The notes under the pieces are model-generated. The model saw only the letters and a list, made by a program, of their open reading frames with translations, was not told the origin of the DNA and ran no database searches. A DNA stretch of 64,000 nt from Polystyrenella longa (GTDB taxonomy: Bacteria > Planctomycetota > Planctomycetia > Planctomycetales > Planctomycetaceae), in the NCBI RefSeq assembly GCF_007750395.1, contig NZ_CP036281.1:5293001-5357000 (forward strand), given 5' to 3'. Positions 52,335-62,101 of this stretch are shown here, piece by piece (within the stretch, counting starts at the first letter, position 1; every line of letters begins with the position of its first letter). The position numbers were made by a program, and so were the translations under genes.

Positions 52335-52796
52335 ATGAAGATCATAAACATAACCTCACGAAGGAAGACGTCGTGGATCATCGCACATCCCTCTCGCACC
52401 GGTGCTGCATTAGTGGAGTTCGCCATCGTCTTACCACTTTTTCTGATGATCGTATTTGAAATTGTCGAATTCGGACTCATCATGTCATGCCAGCAACTTA
52501 TGACGACCGCGGCCCGGGATAATTGTCGAAGGGCTGTTATCTCTGGCTCTTCCACCGAGAGTATCGAGAAAACAACCCGAGAATTCTTGTCAACAAATAT
52601 CACGCATGATGAAGAAGCAATCACCGTCAACATTTCAATTGAGCGAGAAGAAGCAGACAACCAACTTGAAAACGCCATCCCGGGGGACATCGTCACTGTG
52701 GAGACGATCATCCCAGCCAGCAAGATCTGCTCTGTCCCATTCAGCGTCTTCAGTTCCTATACCTTACGAGGCGTCTGTTCGATGGTGCATGAATAA
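52335..52796 (+). CDS. TadE-like pilus assembly protein
   Basis: A 153-residue protein with one hydrophobic N-terminal segment in the TadE pattern: GAALVEFAIVLPLFLMIVFE at about residues 24-43, with the Glu of VEFA at the prepilin-like position. A small soluble domain follows. TadE proteins are minor pseudopilin-like subunits of Flp/Tad systems. The ATG at 52335 is preferred over a TTG at 52290 because it places the hydrophobic helix near the N-terminus; no strong Shine-Dalgarno is seen. The TadG-like gene starts 120 bases downstream. No Tad ATPase, secretin or prepilin peptidase lies in the window. Confidence 0.85.
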   Translation: MKIINITSRRKTSWIIAHPSRTGAALVEFAIVLPLFLMIVFEIVEFGLIMSCQQLMTTAARDNCRRAVISGSSTESIEKTTREFLSTNITHDEEAITVNISIEREEADNQLENAIPGDIVTVETIIPASKICSVPFSVFSSYTLRGVCSMVHE

Positions 52797-52916
52797 CTGA
52801 ATCTATTTTGTATTCGAAATTAACCTGACCATTCGATCCTGTTCGAGAATCTAACCCCCCTGGAGAAAGTCATGGACAGACTGTTCCGTCATTACCCCTA
52901 AAGTGACAGTAACATC

Positions 52917-54272
52917 ATGATTCAATATTCCCGTCAGACTAAAGCCAGGCCAGAAACCCGAAAAGGAAGTATCCTTCCTCTGACAGCATTCTTCATCGTG
53001 ATCTTGATGATGATCACGGCTCTGGTGGTGGACATCGGGATGATCGCCGTTACCAGTGGTCGCCTCCAAACGGCCGCCGATGCAGCGGCATTATCTGCCG
53101 CACAAACAGTTGCAAATGAAATGAAATACGTGGATGGGTCTCACCACGACAATTATCAAGCAACGGAATGTGCTATCAAAATCTGTCAACTACATGCTGG
53201 GGCAGACATGCATCAGCATCTCAGATTGCTACCCACGGACATCATTTACTCAAGATCGTCCGACAGGCTTGACTCCCCCCTCAACGTCGTACAAGCAACC
53301 GTCCGTCGCGACGACATGGCGAATGGTTCGATACCGATGGCCTTTTCCCCTGTCATCGGAATAAAGCAGACGAACTTAGAGCGAACCGCGAAAGCAGGAT
53401 TTTTCCCGGCGGGAGGAATAGGGGCAGGGGCTAAGATTCTGCCCATCGCCGTCGACGCCACGATCTGGACTGCGATGCGTCTGGGCAATGACATCACCAA
53501 TAAAGTCTTACCTTATGACGCCGGCGAATACTTGCACTCCGTCACACCCGGAAAATTAACATCATTGCTGAAGGGACGGCAACGATTGTTAGACAAACTG
53601 GGGGTCCCCTTCGATCTTAATGGCAATCCGTTGATGATTATGGACCGGCGATGCTGGCACCCGGACAGTCAAACCGTAACTGATGGTCCCGATATGTTGT
53701 GGGAAGGATTATTCCTGCCTCATCAATTCGAACAAACAAAATTATTCGGTTCCATTCTCAAACCGTTGACGCGAATCCAATACATTCCTGGGAACATGGT
53801 TGTACTTAATCTGAGCAGTCAGGAAAACTGGAAGCTGGGCGCCGGACTCGGCACACTGGAACGACAAATCGTTACGGGACTCGACTTCAATGATGTAGCG
53901 GGCGTCAACGAAATGAATGGAAAGAACTCAGAATATTTATCGACGCCGTTCGTCGCGCAGGGAATGTACCAATTACCGGGCGCCTTGGAAGATGAATTAC
54001 GAGACTCAATTGGTAAACCACGAATCATTTTTTTATACGCAACGATTCCTGGTGTTCTTACTACAGTTGGGGACTTACTGCAATTTCCAAGTAAGTTTGT
54101 CATCGTCGGATGGGTCGGTGGTGTGATCACGGATGTGGAATTCGACGCGCTCGTGCATTACGTCAAAATCCAACCCGCTCCCTATTTCGATTTCTCCCTG
54201 AAGCGGGCAACCGGCGAAGAAAGCAACGATTTCTCCAGCGGCGTCTTCGCGGGACCTCATCTGATTGAATAA
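52917..54272 (+). CDS. TadG-like pilus assembly protein
   Basis: A 451-residue protein with an N-terminal TadG-type segment: KGSILPLTAFFIVILMMITALVVDIG at about residues 16-41, then QTAADAAALSAAQTVANE, the typical TadG helix. The remainder is a large soluble extracytoplasmic part with no recognised domain. TadG-like proteins anchor or cap Tad-type surface fibres. A nine-codon frame (52872-52901) with GGAG lies just ahead of the start and may be a leader or an artefact. It converges with the FG-GAP gene 60 bases away. With the TadE-like gene and the LEPR protein it probably forms a surface-structure locus. Confidence 0.85.
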   Translation: MIQYSRQTKARPETRKGSILPLTAFFIVILMMITALVVDIGMIAVTSGRLQTAADAAALSAAQTVANEMKYVDGSHHDNYQATECAIKICQLHAGADMHQHLRLLPTDIIYSRSSDRLDSPLNVVQATVRRDDMANGSIPMAFSPVIGIKQTNLERTAKAGFFPAGGIGAGAKILPIAVDATIWTAMRLGNDITNKVLPYDAGEYLHSVTPGKLTSLLKGRQRLLDKLGVPFDLNGNPLMIMDRRCWHPDSQTVTDGPDMLWEGLFLPHQFEQTKLFGSILKPLTRIQYIPGNMVVLNLSSQENWKLGAGLGTLERQIVTGLDFNDVAGVNEMNGKNSEYLSTPFVAQGMYQLPGALEDELRDSIGKPRIIFLYATIPGVLTTVGDLLQFPSKFVIVGWVGGVITDVEFDALVHYVKIQPAPYFDFSLKRATGEESNDFSSGVFAGPHLIE

Positions 54273-54332
54273 AGTCCCACGAGAAGACTGTCTCGAACTG
54301 ACTAGTCATTCTATCAGCATGTCTCCCGCTAT

Positions 54333-55586
54333 TTATTTCGTCGGACGTCCTTCGTTTCTCCACCAACGAACTTCGACACTTCCCCGTTCGGCACAGGCGA
54401 TGATGTCTGGCTTTCCGTCACCATTCATATCCGCGACGATCACCTGATTGGCACTGCGCCAATCTTCTTTAAGCAGGTGTATTTTCCAGTTCTCTTTTGG
54501 GTCGCCTGTATTTTCAAACCAGGCGACTCGTCCCGGGTTTCGCCAGGTTGTCGCCACAACATCGACGTCGCCATCGCCGTCCAGATCGCTGGCCGTCGCT
54601 TCGAAAGCATCGTCAAAGTTCTTTTTGATGATGTGCTTTTTCCAAGGACCACCACGGGGATTGTCGTTCTCGTACCAGACAACCTGACTGTCTTCTGGAT
54701 TCTGCGAATCAGTTTTGTCGGTGGAACCGGGAAGGTAGAGGAAACCGAGCGCGAGGACGACATCGAGATCGCCGTCTCCATCCATATCGACAGGATTTCC
54801 ATGGACGGGACAATTCGATTTATCGTCAATAATGTGTTTGGTCCAAGTCACCCCTTCGTCCGTTTGGGTGTTCTCGTACCAAGCCGTTTGATCGATACCG
54901 CGGGCCGTTCCCAACAGGTCCGCATCGCCATCGCCATCAAAGTCGGCAGCTCGCATCGTGCGAGTTTCTCGCACGTCTCCTTCAATGAGATGCTTCTTCC
55001 ATTCTCCGTTTTCTGGATCTCCTGAATTCTCAAACCAGGCGTACTGGTTACCCAATATCCAACTGGAACCGGCGACATCGAGATGGCCGTCGTTGTTAAA
55101 GTCGGCGAGTGCGACATCGTAAGCACCTGGCAGCTGAGTGGTAATCACATGCCGCTTCCAAAGTTTTCCGTCCGTTGGGGAGCCACTGTTTTCAAACCAC
55201 AGTAGATGGCCATGCAGGTTTTTCACGATGACGATATCCAGATCACCATCGTTATCGACATCCCCTACCAAGTGTCGTTCTAAACGCTCGGGGTCTTCCT
55301 TTTGAATCACATGTTTCTTAAAGGAGCCTTTACCATCATTCTCAAACAAATACAGTTTGTTATGGGGTGTGTAATCGGCACTGGAGAGATCGAGATCTCC
55401 ATCCTGATCAAAATCGGCGGCAGCAATTCCATAAGCGTAAGCATAGTCACCTGCGATTAAATGCTCCGAAAACTGAATGGAAGCCTTCTCTTCACTCACC
55501 GCATAGGATGTCAGAGACGCGGCGACGACCATAAACATCACGAAAGACAAGAATCTGGAAACGTTAAGAACAGGCATGGTATTCAT
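54333..55586 (-). CDS. Secreted FG-GAP/VCBS repeat beta-propeller protein
   Basis: A 417-residue protein with a signal peptide (FLSFVMFMVVAASLTSYA). The rest is a propeller of repeated calcium-binding blades of FG-GAP type: DFDQDGDLDLSSADY, DVDNDGDLDIVIV, DFNNDGHLDVAGS, DFDGDGDADLLGT, DMDGDGDLDVVLA, DLDGDGDVDVVAT and DMNGDGKPDIIAC. That is seven Asp-rich loops, matching a seven-bladed propeller. Likely a binding protein or part of an enzyme; no catalytic residues are recognised. The ATG at 55586 is preferred over the TTG at 55655 that overlaps the upstream stop. It lies 65 bases from the GH-like gene and is probably co-transcribed. Confidence 0.88.
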   Translation of the reverse strand: MNTMPVLNVSRFLSFVMFMVVAASLTSYAVSEEKASIQFSEHLIAGDYAYAYGIAAADFDQDGDLDLSSADYTPHNKLYLFENDGKGSFKKHVIQKEDPERLERHLVGDVDNDGDLDIVIVKNLHGHLLWFENSGSPTDGKLWKRHVITTQLPGAYDVALADFNNDGHLDVAGSSWILGNQYAWFENSGDPENGEWKKHLIEGDVRETRTMRAADFDGDGDADLLGTARGIDQTAWYENTQTDEGVTWTKHIIDDKSNCPVHGNPVDMDGDGDLDVVLALGFLYLPGSTDKTDSQNPEDSQVVWYENDNPRGGPWKKHIIKKNFDDAFEATASDLDGDGDVDVVATTWRNPGRVAWFENTGDPKENWKIHLLKEDWRSANQVIVADMNGDGKPDIIACAERGSVEVRWWRNEGRPTK

Positions 55587-55651
55587 TCCCGGGGGAGGTG
55601 ACAGAATGTTACTCAATAACAAGGATTTCAATCGAACCACATCCAGCTTAC

Positions 55652-57271
55652 TCAATTACTCACATAAAGTGCAAAGAACTGAGCCTCGCCCCCTTCAGGA
55701 AGAAGGACTCGAATGGAATAAGGCTTCTTCAGGTTAATAATTCCCGAGTTCGATTTCGGCCAATTCACGACCTGGTGAAATCCGGATTCAGAAACAGTTC
55801 CCGCATCACTTCCCGAATATCCGGGAATGGGTTGGCTCAATTCATCAAGAAGTTCGATACGAATCGAGCTGTTCGCATCAATCTGATCTACGTTTAGAAT
55901 GACTTTGGTCGATTTCCCTTCAGGCTCTACAGGAGCAGTGACGAATCGAGCTTCCCGTTCGGAATTAAAGGCGGATAGAAATCCAAAACGATCCCGTTCT
56001 ACAGAGACGGCCCCGACTCCACCACGAGGAGGATAGCTCGGTTTCGTCAGGTCCCAGGATCCGTAATAAACGTAGGTCCGGTCACCAATGTGGTGGAAGC
56101 CTTGTCCCTGTAGTAAACCACCCTCGTCCCATGACCCCTCTTCTCCTGCCGAGATGAAGACATAGTCTCGCTCCGGTTCCCGAAAATGAATTCCGTTGTT
56201 ACTCAACATAAATCCGAGATCGAGACCCCGTTCCTGCCATTTCTGGGCTCCGTGCCATAACCCGTATACCCCTAACTGCACATTTCCCCGATTCCAGATC
56301 GAAGAGGCCAGATGAGCCTCTTCGTCTTCCGAGACCTTACCGACTTTGCCAATCGCCGTTCCGCGAATGAAACCGAGAGCGGTTGATTCTTCCCAGTGGA
56401 TCAAGTCACGGGATCGCAACGTCACCATCACCCGTCCCACACGTTTGCCATCGGGTTGCCAGACGGAAGGAGAAAACTGCTGACCGGGGAGGTGGTACAT
56501 GCCGTTATATTTGAAAAGTCCCCCTTGCTCAAAATTAATCGAGGGTAGAATCAAATCTTCCTCAGGCAGGTATCCCTCCTCAAAGTGAAGTGGAGTTGGA
56601 CTACGCCAGGAGAGACCGTCTTCGCTGAACAGGGTGATCGTTGACGATCCTTTGCTTCCCTCAACATAGGCAGAGACTGTTAGCAACATCTTGAACTGCC
56701 GAGTTGGATCGGGGTCGTCTTCTTCGTGAATGACAATCAGATGGATACCCGCCACGTCCGGAGGATCAATCAACACCAGGTTGTTGTTCTTCGATCCGTT
56801 GTACTCTACGAGACCCAGGTTTGGTTTGCGCCAATGAATTCCGTCGTCACTTTCGGCATAGGCAGGTCTCAACCCGGAAAACCCTTTTCCTTTTTTGATC
56901 AATTCCAGCGATTCGTTGTCGGCTGCGATGTACCAGGTTTTGTAGAGGCCATCGTGCTTGATCGTTGAGCCATAATACTGAACCGCCCATTCATCCACGG
57001 CCCCCTTCTCACCACGTGGAATCAATGGGTTGGACGCATGTTTCTCCGGCTTGACCATCGTCAACTTCAGGTTGTTCTTCCACGGGATGCTGTGATCGTC
57101 GAAAGCGAATAAAGTTTTCTCGGAGGTGCTTTCCTTTTCATTACCTAATAAGGGCGATGACAGAGTGAGTAGCAAACTGACCTGTGCCATCAGGACGCAG
57201 GAAATGGAACGTATCCAGGGCTTGTTCAGGAAATGAGAGTCTTTAAAAGAGTGAGTTTTAATCTTACTCAT
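55652..57271 (-). CDS. Secreted GH32/43-like five-bladed beta-propeller protein
   Basis: A 539-residue exported protein with a signal peptide around residues 20-42 (ISCVLMAQVSLLLTLSSPLLG). The centre is a five-bladed propeller of GH32/GH43 type: YYGSTIKHDGLYKTWYIA, YAESDDGIHWRKP, TLRSRDLIHWEES, YVYYGSWDL. A C-terminal beta-sandwich follows (about 420-535). It has no clear catalytic acid triad, so activity is unproven. It shares length, order and ending (FALYVSN against YAVYLNAP) with the gene at 58201, a paralogue on the other side of the GntR regulator. GAGG lies about ten bases before ATG 57271. Confidence 0.8.
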   Translation of the reverse strand: MSKIKTHSFKDSHFLNKPWIRSISCVLMAQVSLLLTLSSPLLGNEKESTSEKTLFAFDDHSIPWKNNLKLTMVKPEKHASNPLIPRGEKGAVDEWAVQYYGSTIKHDGLYKTWYIAADNESLELIKKGKGFSGLRPAYAESDDGIHWRKPNLGLVEYNGSKNNNLVLIDPPDVAGIHLIVIHEEDDPDPTRQFKMLLTVSAYVEGSKGSSTITLFSEDGLSWRSPTPLHFEEGYLPEEDLILPSINFEQGGLFKYNGMYHLPGQQFSPSVWQPDGKRVGRVMVTLRSRDLIHWEESTALGFIRGTAIGKVGKVSEDEEAHLASSIWNRGNVQLGVYGLWHGAQKWQERGLDLGFMLSNNGIHFREPERDYVFISAGEEGSWDEGGLLQGQGFHHIGDRTYVYYGSWDLTKPSYPPRGGVGAVSVERDRFGFLSAFNSEREARFVTAPVEPEGKSTKVILNVDQIDANSSIRIELLDELSQPIPGYSGSDAGTVSESGFHQVVNWPKSNSGIINLKKPYSIRVLLPEGGEAQFFALYVSN

Positions 57272-57337
57272 AAGATGTGGCCTCGATGATCGTGGTAATG
57301 AATGGTGTGATTTATTCAGACGGAAATCTATTGATGT

Positions 57338-58036
57338 TTATTTCAGCAAGGCAGGGGACTCTACCCACTCTCTCGATTGCATCTGCATCATGGTGCGTGC
57401 CCGATTCGAGTCTCCGTCCCGAATCGCCTGAGCAAGTTCCTGATGTTCCCAGATCATTCGGTCGCCATAGGAACCATCGGACTTTTGATCCTTATAGGCG
57501 GATTCAAAAAAGCTGACGAGTACTTTCTGCATACCGGCGATGAGTTCCGAACCGGTCATCTTTAAGAGCACCGTATGAAAGGTAATATCCAGTTCGACAA
57601 TCTTACTGGATTGACCACTATGGATAGCGGCTTCCATTCGATCAGCAACGTCACATAACTCCTGCTTCTGAGCGTCAGAAGAGTTGCGAATCGCCAGATC
57701 AATCGCCCCCATCTCGATGGCATAACGCAGCATCGCCAGTTCGGCAATCCCCTGTTCTGAATCGAGAAGAGAGGGCAATCCCATACGAAGTAACTGCAGT
57801 GGATCGGGGCGACGGACGACCAGCCCTTTTCTTTTGCGGCCTTCCAGCAATCCAATCGCCGTCAACCGACCGACTGCTTCGCGGGCGACTGTCCGAGAGA
57901 CGTCGTACTCATCCGCCAGTTCAGCTTCAGTCATGAAGAATTCGCCATCGGCTAACTGCATTGACTGAATGCGTTCGCGCAAGCGCTCCGCGAGATCGCT
58001 GGATTGAGTATGTTGAATTACTGATTTTTCTTTCAT
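57338..58036 (-). CDS. GntR family regulator, FadR subfamily
   Basis: A 232-residue regulator. The N-terminal winged helix covers about residues 10-75 (LADGEFFMTEAELADEYDVSR, TVAREAVGRLTAIGLLEG). The C-terminal FCD helical domain covers about 85-220, with His residues as metal or effector ligands (ELDITFHTVLLKMTG and WEHQELAQAIRDGD). The subfamily senses sugar acids and related metabolites. It sits between the two paralogous GH-like genes, 66 bases ahead of the minus one, and faces the plus one across about 165 bases. It is the likely local controller of the carbohydrate locus. Confidence 0.93.
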   Translation of the reverse strand: MKEKSVIQHTQSSDLAERLRERIQSMQLADGEFFMTEAELADEYDVSRTVAREAVGRLTAIGLLEGRKRKGLVVRRPDPLQLLRMGLPSLLDSEQGIAELAMLRYAIEMGAIDLAIRNSSDAQKQELCDVADRMEAAIHSGQSSKIVELDITFHTVLLKMTGSELIAGMQKVLVSFFESAYKDQKSDGSYGDRMIWEHQELAQAIRDGDSNRARTMMQMQSREWVESPALLK

Positions 58037-58200
58037 AATATACTATATAAACTCGTGAAAGATGGTTGTCAATCACATTTGCCAATCGTAACCTCAATTA
58101 AATACCATAACTAAAACAAGAAATAGGTGACACAAATATCGCCTTACCTTCATTGGATTTAGACAAGACTGTCCGAACGCCCCCTTGAATGAGGTTTCCC

Positions 58201-59808
58201 ATGCAGAAACGAAGATCACACTCGACTCCGATAATCGCACGTCACCTCCAGAAATTAAACCTGCTTTTAAAGTTTTCGGCATCCTTACTGGTGGTGGGTG
58301 GGCTCACCTCTTTTTCCATCGCGACTGCAGCGGACTTCAAACTTCCAGAGCAGAACCTGTCGGTTTCTGATCGTCTGTTGCTACTTGCGATTGATGATCA
58401 GTCGTTGCAACCTTCCGATGACGTTCAGTTGAAACTCAATAAACCTCAAGTGCGAAAGCAACCAGTACTCGCTCCAGAAAGCGGAGACGTCTCGGCACCA
58501 GATTCGATGGCGTCTCACTTTTATGGCTCCGTCGTTCATCACGAGGGTAAGTATCAGATGTGGTATTACTCGGTTAGTCTGAAAAGAGAGTCCGATAAAT
58601 TGAAACAGGGGCCTGTCTGCTACGCCGAAAGCGATGATGGAATCCATTGGACTAAACCCAAACTGGGCCAAGTCGAAATCGCTGGCAGCAAACAGAACAA
58701 CGCCCTTTTACTGCCCGAAGAAATCACTCAATGCGCTGCGGTCATTCTGGATGAAGCTGATCCCGATCCAAATCGGCGTTATAAAATGGTCTACACCGCT
58801 TTAACTCACACTTGGGTCTTTCGTCCTGCGACGAGTCCGGATGGAATTCATTGGACCGCTTCGGAAGATTATCCCGTCGATCAATTTTTGGAGATGGGAA
58901 GTCTATTGAAGTTCGGCGATCAGTTTGTGGCCCATGGACAGGGAATCGGGAAAGATGCCAATGGCAACCCGGAAGGCCGGCAAGGTTATGCCAGTACCTC
59001 TACCAACTTCAGCGATTGGAACAAACAATACGTATCCACATTTCGTTTGCCCGAACCGGACGATATTAAATTACGCGGCTTAGTAGGAGACTATCCCCAA
59101 GTGCATTTAGGCATTGGTGCCTCCAGTTTTGGCAATGTAGCTGTTGGCCTGTACGGAATCTGGCATAACCCGCCAATAGACAAACGCCGAAAAAAAGGTT
59201 GGTATGGAGCGGGCCTCATTACGTGCGACCTGGGTTTGGTGGTCAGTAATGACGGAGTTCAGTTCCGTGAACCCATCAAAGACAATATTTATATTTCCAG
59301 TGAAGAATCGCCTGTGACACCGGTTCCCGGAATCATTGACCCAACAATCCTCTGTCAGGCGAATGGTATCCTTAATGTGGGTGACCAGACTTTGATCTAT
59401 CATGGTCGTTGGCGTAACGCCACCATCACTGGTAAGGATTACTACGCGGAAGTCGCCCTCGCCACCTTACCTCGCGACCGTTGGGGTAGTCTGCAACTGA
59501 CTGAAGAGGCCACCTCCGGAAGCATTCTGTCTCAACCCATCACCTTGCCTGCTGGTGAATGCGACATCCAACTCAACGCGGATGAAGTCGAGCACATCAC
59601 AATTGAAGTTGCGGATGCCAGCGGCGACTTAATCCCCGAGTTCAGTGGAGAGAACAGCGGTACGATCGACGCAACCGAAAAGCACACCGCCTCAGTCAAT
59701 TGGCCTGCCGGATCCCTTTTTCAACTCGAAGGAAAGACGGTCCAATTACGGATCGGACTGACCAACAAAGCCTCCAAGCTCTATGCGGTTTATCTGAATG
59801 CTCCTTAA
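58201..59808 (+). CDS. Secreted GH32/43-like five-bladed beta-propeller protein (paralogue)
   Basis: A 535-residue exported protein with a signal peptide (LLKFSASLLVVGGLTSFSIA). Propeller blades include FYGSVVHHEGKYQMWYYS, CYAESDDGIHWTKP, TSPDGIHWTA and LIYHGRWRN. A C-terminal beta-sandwich follows (LQLTEEATSG to LYAVYLNAP). It resembles the 55652 gene throughout, so the pair arose by duplication. No clear catalytic triad is seen, and a lectin-like or glycosidase role is open. The ATG at 58201 has GAGG six bases ahead; an in-frame ATG four codons earlier (58189) lacks it. It heads a plus-strand unit with the RraA-like and TIM-barrel genes. Confidence 0.8.
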   Translation: MQKRRSHSTPIIARHLQKLNLLLKFSASLLVVGGLTSFSIATAADFKLPEQNLSVSDRLLLLAIDDQSLQPSDDVQLKLNKPQVRKQPVLAPESGDVSAPDSMASHFYGSVVHHEGKYQMWYYSVSLKRESDKLKQGPVCYAESDDGIHWTKPKLGQVEIAGSKQNNALLLPEEITQCAAVILDEADPDPNRRYKMVYTALTHTWVFRPATSPDGIHWTASEDYPVDQFLEMGSLLKFGDQFVAHGQGIGKDANGNPEGRQGYASTSTNFSDWNKQYVSTFRLPEPDDIKLRGLVGDYPQVHLGIGASSFGNVAVGLYGIWHNPPIDKRRKKGWYGAGLITCDLGLVVSNDGVQFREPIKDNIYISSEESPVTPVPGIIDPTILCQANGILNVGDQTLIYHGRWRNATITGKDYYAEVALATLPRDRWGSLQLTEEATSGSILSQPITLPAGECDIQLNADEVEHITIEVADASGDLIPEFSGENSGTIDATEKHTASVNWPAGSLFQLEGKTVQLRIGLTNKASKLYAVYLNAP

Positions 59809-59872
59809 TTGATGCTTCTGAATAACTTCCCCAATTATCATTTTTTACTCTCCCTGTTTTATGAGGTCCTGT

Positions 59873-60619
59873 ATGTCGTCTTCTGAATCCCCTCGATTGC
59901 CGGATTTGGAACGGTTGAGATCTTTCGACACGCCCACCGTTTGTAATGCGATTGAATTGTTCGAGTTCCGGTCACCGGCTGAAGGATATATGGATCGCCG
60001 GATCGCATCCTGTTTTCCCGAATTGCCCCCCATGGTGGGCTATGCCGCCACGGCCACGTTTAGATCTTCGGTACCCGCCAGCCCTGAGCAAGTCGCTGCT
60101 GGATTCTCTTTTCAGCAATTGGAGTCATTTTCTGAATTACCCGGGCCGGCTATCGTGGTCATTGAAGACTTGGACGATCCTCCCGCCGGAGCGACTTTTG
60201 GGGACGGGATGTGTTTGACCTATCATACCTTTGGGGCAGTCGGGCTGGTGACTTCGGGAGCCGCCCGCGATATCGACAATGTGCGCGCACTGAAATTCCC
60301 CTGTTTTAGTAACGGCGTCATGAGTGGCCACGGACATTGTCATTTCGAAGCAGTCTCGGTCCCGGTCAAGGTCGGTGGAATGACGATTCATCAGGGTGAC
60401 CTTCTCCACGGAGACTGTAACGGCATCGTCACCATTCCAATGGAGATCGCCGCCGAGATCCCTTATGCCTGCGAAAAATATCTCGAATACGAATCCATCG
60501 TTCTGGATCGACTCCGCCAGGGACATTCTGACCTATCGGGCCACAAGACTGCACTCATAGAAATGCAACGATTGCTGGCCGAACTCAAGATTGAACTGAA
60601 ACGACGGGTTGGGTTGTAA
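59873..60619 (+). CDS. RraA/HMG-aldolase family protein
   Basis: A 248-residue cytoplasmic protein of the RraA-like fold, which includes 4-hydroxy-4-methyl-2-oxoglutarate aldolases and RNase E regulators. Conserved parts are DTPTVCNAIELF near residue 20, GDGMCLTYHTFGAVGLVTSG near 105 and the AARDIDN substrate-binding Arg-Asp. The usual DGxxRD reads SGAARD here, so the first Asp is replaced by Ser. GAGG lies six bases before ATG 59873. Its place in a glycoside locus favours a metabolic aldolase or oxaloacetate decarboxylase role over RNase regulation. It is 64 bases downstream of the GH-like gene. Confidence 0.87.
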   Translation: MSSSESPRLPDLERLRSFDTPTVCNAIELFEFRSPAEGYMDRRIASCFPELPPMVGYAATATFRSSVPASPEQVAAGFSFQQLESFSELPGPAIVVIEDLDDPPAGATFGDGMCLTYHTFGAVGLVTSGAARDIDNVRALKFPCFSNGVMSGHGHCHFEAVSVPVKVGGMTIHQGDLLHGDCNGIVTIPMEIAAEIPYACEKYLEYESIVLDRLRQGHSDLSGHKTALIEMQRLLAELKIELKRRVGL

Positions 60620-60822
60620 GCTCACACTGACATAAATTTTCCATACCTCCAAGGTCGACGAATTCAGGGTAGTCGCTTTACAGTGTAGGGTGCGGGGCCC
60701 GTTTCCGGAGTAACCAGAAAGATACCGCGCTGCCCCTTTTGCTCCTGGCACCTTTATGTTGATGAAAAGAGAACACCGTGATTTATCTTCTTCCCCCTGC
60801 TCTCATCCAGAAGCGAACATCT

Positions 60823-62037
60823 ATGGCGTCCTTTCAATTATTGATCACCTGCCTGTTCTCAATAACTTTATTAACTTCGCAATTGACCGCTGAAGAAAAC
60901 GCCCGACCTTCTCGGTTTATTTACAATTCCGATGCCAACCATGTCTACCACTACATCAAACCACCGATGACAGTGGAGAACCTGCAAGGATATGTGGATG
61001 AAGTCGTAGGCACGGGAGTGACGACCTTCTTTGCGTCGCCGAACTGGGGAATGCCCATGGCGTACCCGAGCGAAGTCACCGACATGATCGGTTCGACACT
61101 CAGCGAAGAAGAGTTTGAAGAGTACCGGAAAATTGGAGCAGATAAGAAAGTTTCCGCCGAACGAGCTTTTACAAACTATTACAGCATTTACAATAAAGGA
61201 ATTGATCCGTTCGGGGTCATGATCGACCGGGCGAAGGAACAAGGTCTCGAAGTTTTTATTTCTTATCGGCCGAATGAAATCCACGATGTTCAGAATCCGG
61301 ACAGTTTGATTGTCTCGAAGTTCTGGCGCGATCACCCCGAGTGGCGTGTCGGGAAGATTGGTGACGAAATCAGTCCTTTGTTCGCCGAAATCATCGGGGG
61401 ACGAAAAGATCATCCTGTGCATCCCCTCGTCGCTTCCTGGTTTCCCGGAGCACTCAACTTTGCGATCCCCGAAGTTCGCACCCAGCGTCTTGCTGAGATG
61501 CGGGAATGCTGTGAACGATATCCTATTGAGGGTTTGGATATCGACCTCCAACGATTTCCGATCTACTTCCCCCAGGATGAAGGACCCGAGCACGTCGCGA
61601 CGATGACCAACTGGATTCGCGAGGTGCGGGCTATGACTGAAGAAGTGGGTCATAAACGGGGCCGTCCAATTTTGCTTTCCGCCCGTATTATGGCACGGCC
61701 CCAGCAGAATCTATCTATCGGTCTCGACCCGGTGACTTGGGCCAAAGAAGGTCTCATCGATTTCGTAGAGGTTTCCCACTACCTGCGAAACGATTTCCCG
61801 TTACCCGTCAATGAATATCGCGAACTGATGCCGGCGGACTTCCCTATCTATGCCTCTATTGAGGTCGAAAAGGATCCGGATAATTACCGCCGTATTGCTC
61901 GTCATCTTTACGATGAAGGCGCCGATGGCCTGATGATCTTCAACTACTTCACCAGTCGGGAAGGGGGTCGCGAACCCGACTTCACCCTGTTCAAAGAACT
62001 AAGTGACCCGACCAAGCTGAAACCGGTTGAACCTTAA
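60823..62037 (+). CDS. Secreted GH10-like TIM-barrel protein
   Basis: A 404-residue exported protein with a signal peptide (FQLLITCLFSITLLTSQL). The remainder resembles the GH10-like DUF187-type TIM barrels of planctomycetes: GTGVTTFFASPNWGMPMAYP near residue 70, EVFISYRPNE near 145, GLDIDLQRFPIYF near 245 and IDFVEVSHYLRNDFP near 310. Conserved acids on strand ends could be catalytic. It would cleave or bind a polysaccharide in the periplasm or outside. The ATG at 60823 is taken because the signal peptide starts there; a GTG at 60778 is also possible. It faces the DUF4838 gene tail to tail, 64 bases apart. Confidence 0.78.
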   Translation: MASFQLLITCLFSITLLTSQLTAEENARPSRFIYNSDANHVYHYIKPPMTVENLQGYVDEVVGTGVTTFFASPNWGMPMAYPSEVTDMIGSTLSEEEFEEYRKIGADKKVSAERAFTNYYSIYNKGIDPFGVMIDRAKEQGLEVFISYRPNEIHDVQNPDSLIVSKFWRDHPEWRVGKIGDEISPLFAEIIGGRKDHPVHPLVASWFPGALNFAIPEVRTQRLAEMRECCERYPIEGLDIDLQRFPIYFPQDEGPEHVATMTNWIREVRAMTEEVGHKRGRPILLSARIMARPQQNLSIGLDPVTWAKEGLIDFVEVSHYLRNDFPLPVNEYRELMPADFPIYASIEVEKDPDNYRRIARHLYDEGADGLMIFNYFTSREGGREPDFTLFKELSDPTKLKPVEP

Positions 62038-62101
62038 TTCACGATAAGGCATCGATTACGGAAACCCATTGAGAACCGTATCAAGTCTATTCGCGTTAAT
62101 C

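Noticed and set aside
60871-61653. 260-codon minus-strand frame inside the TIM-barrel gene
   Set aside because: Antisense shadow of a convincing gene with signal peptide and barrel motifs.
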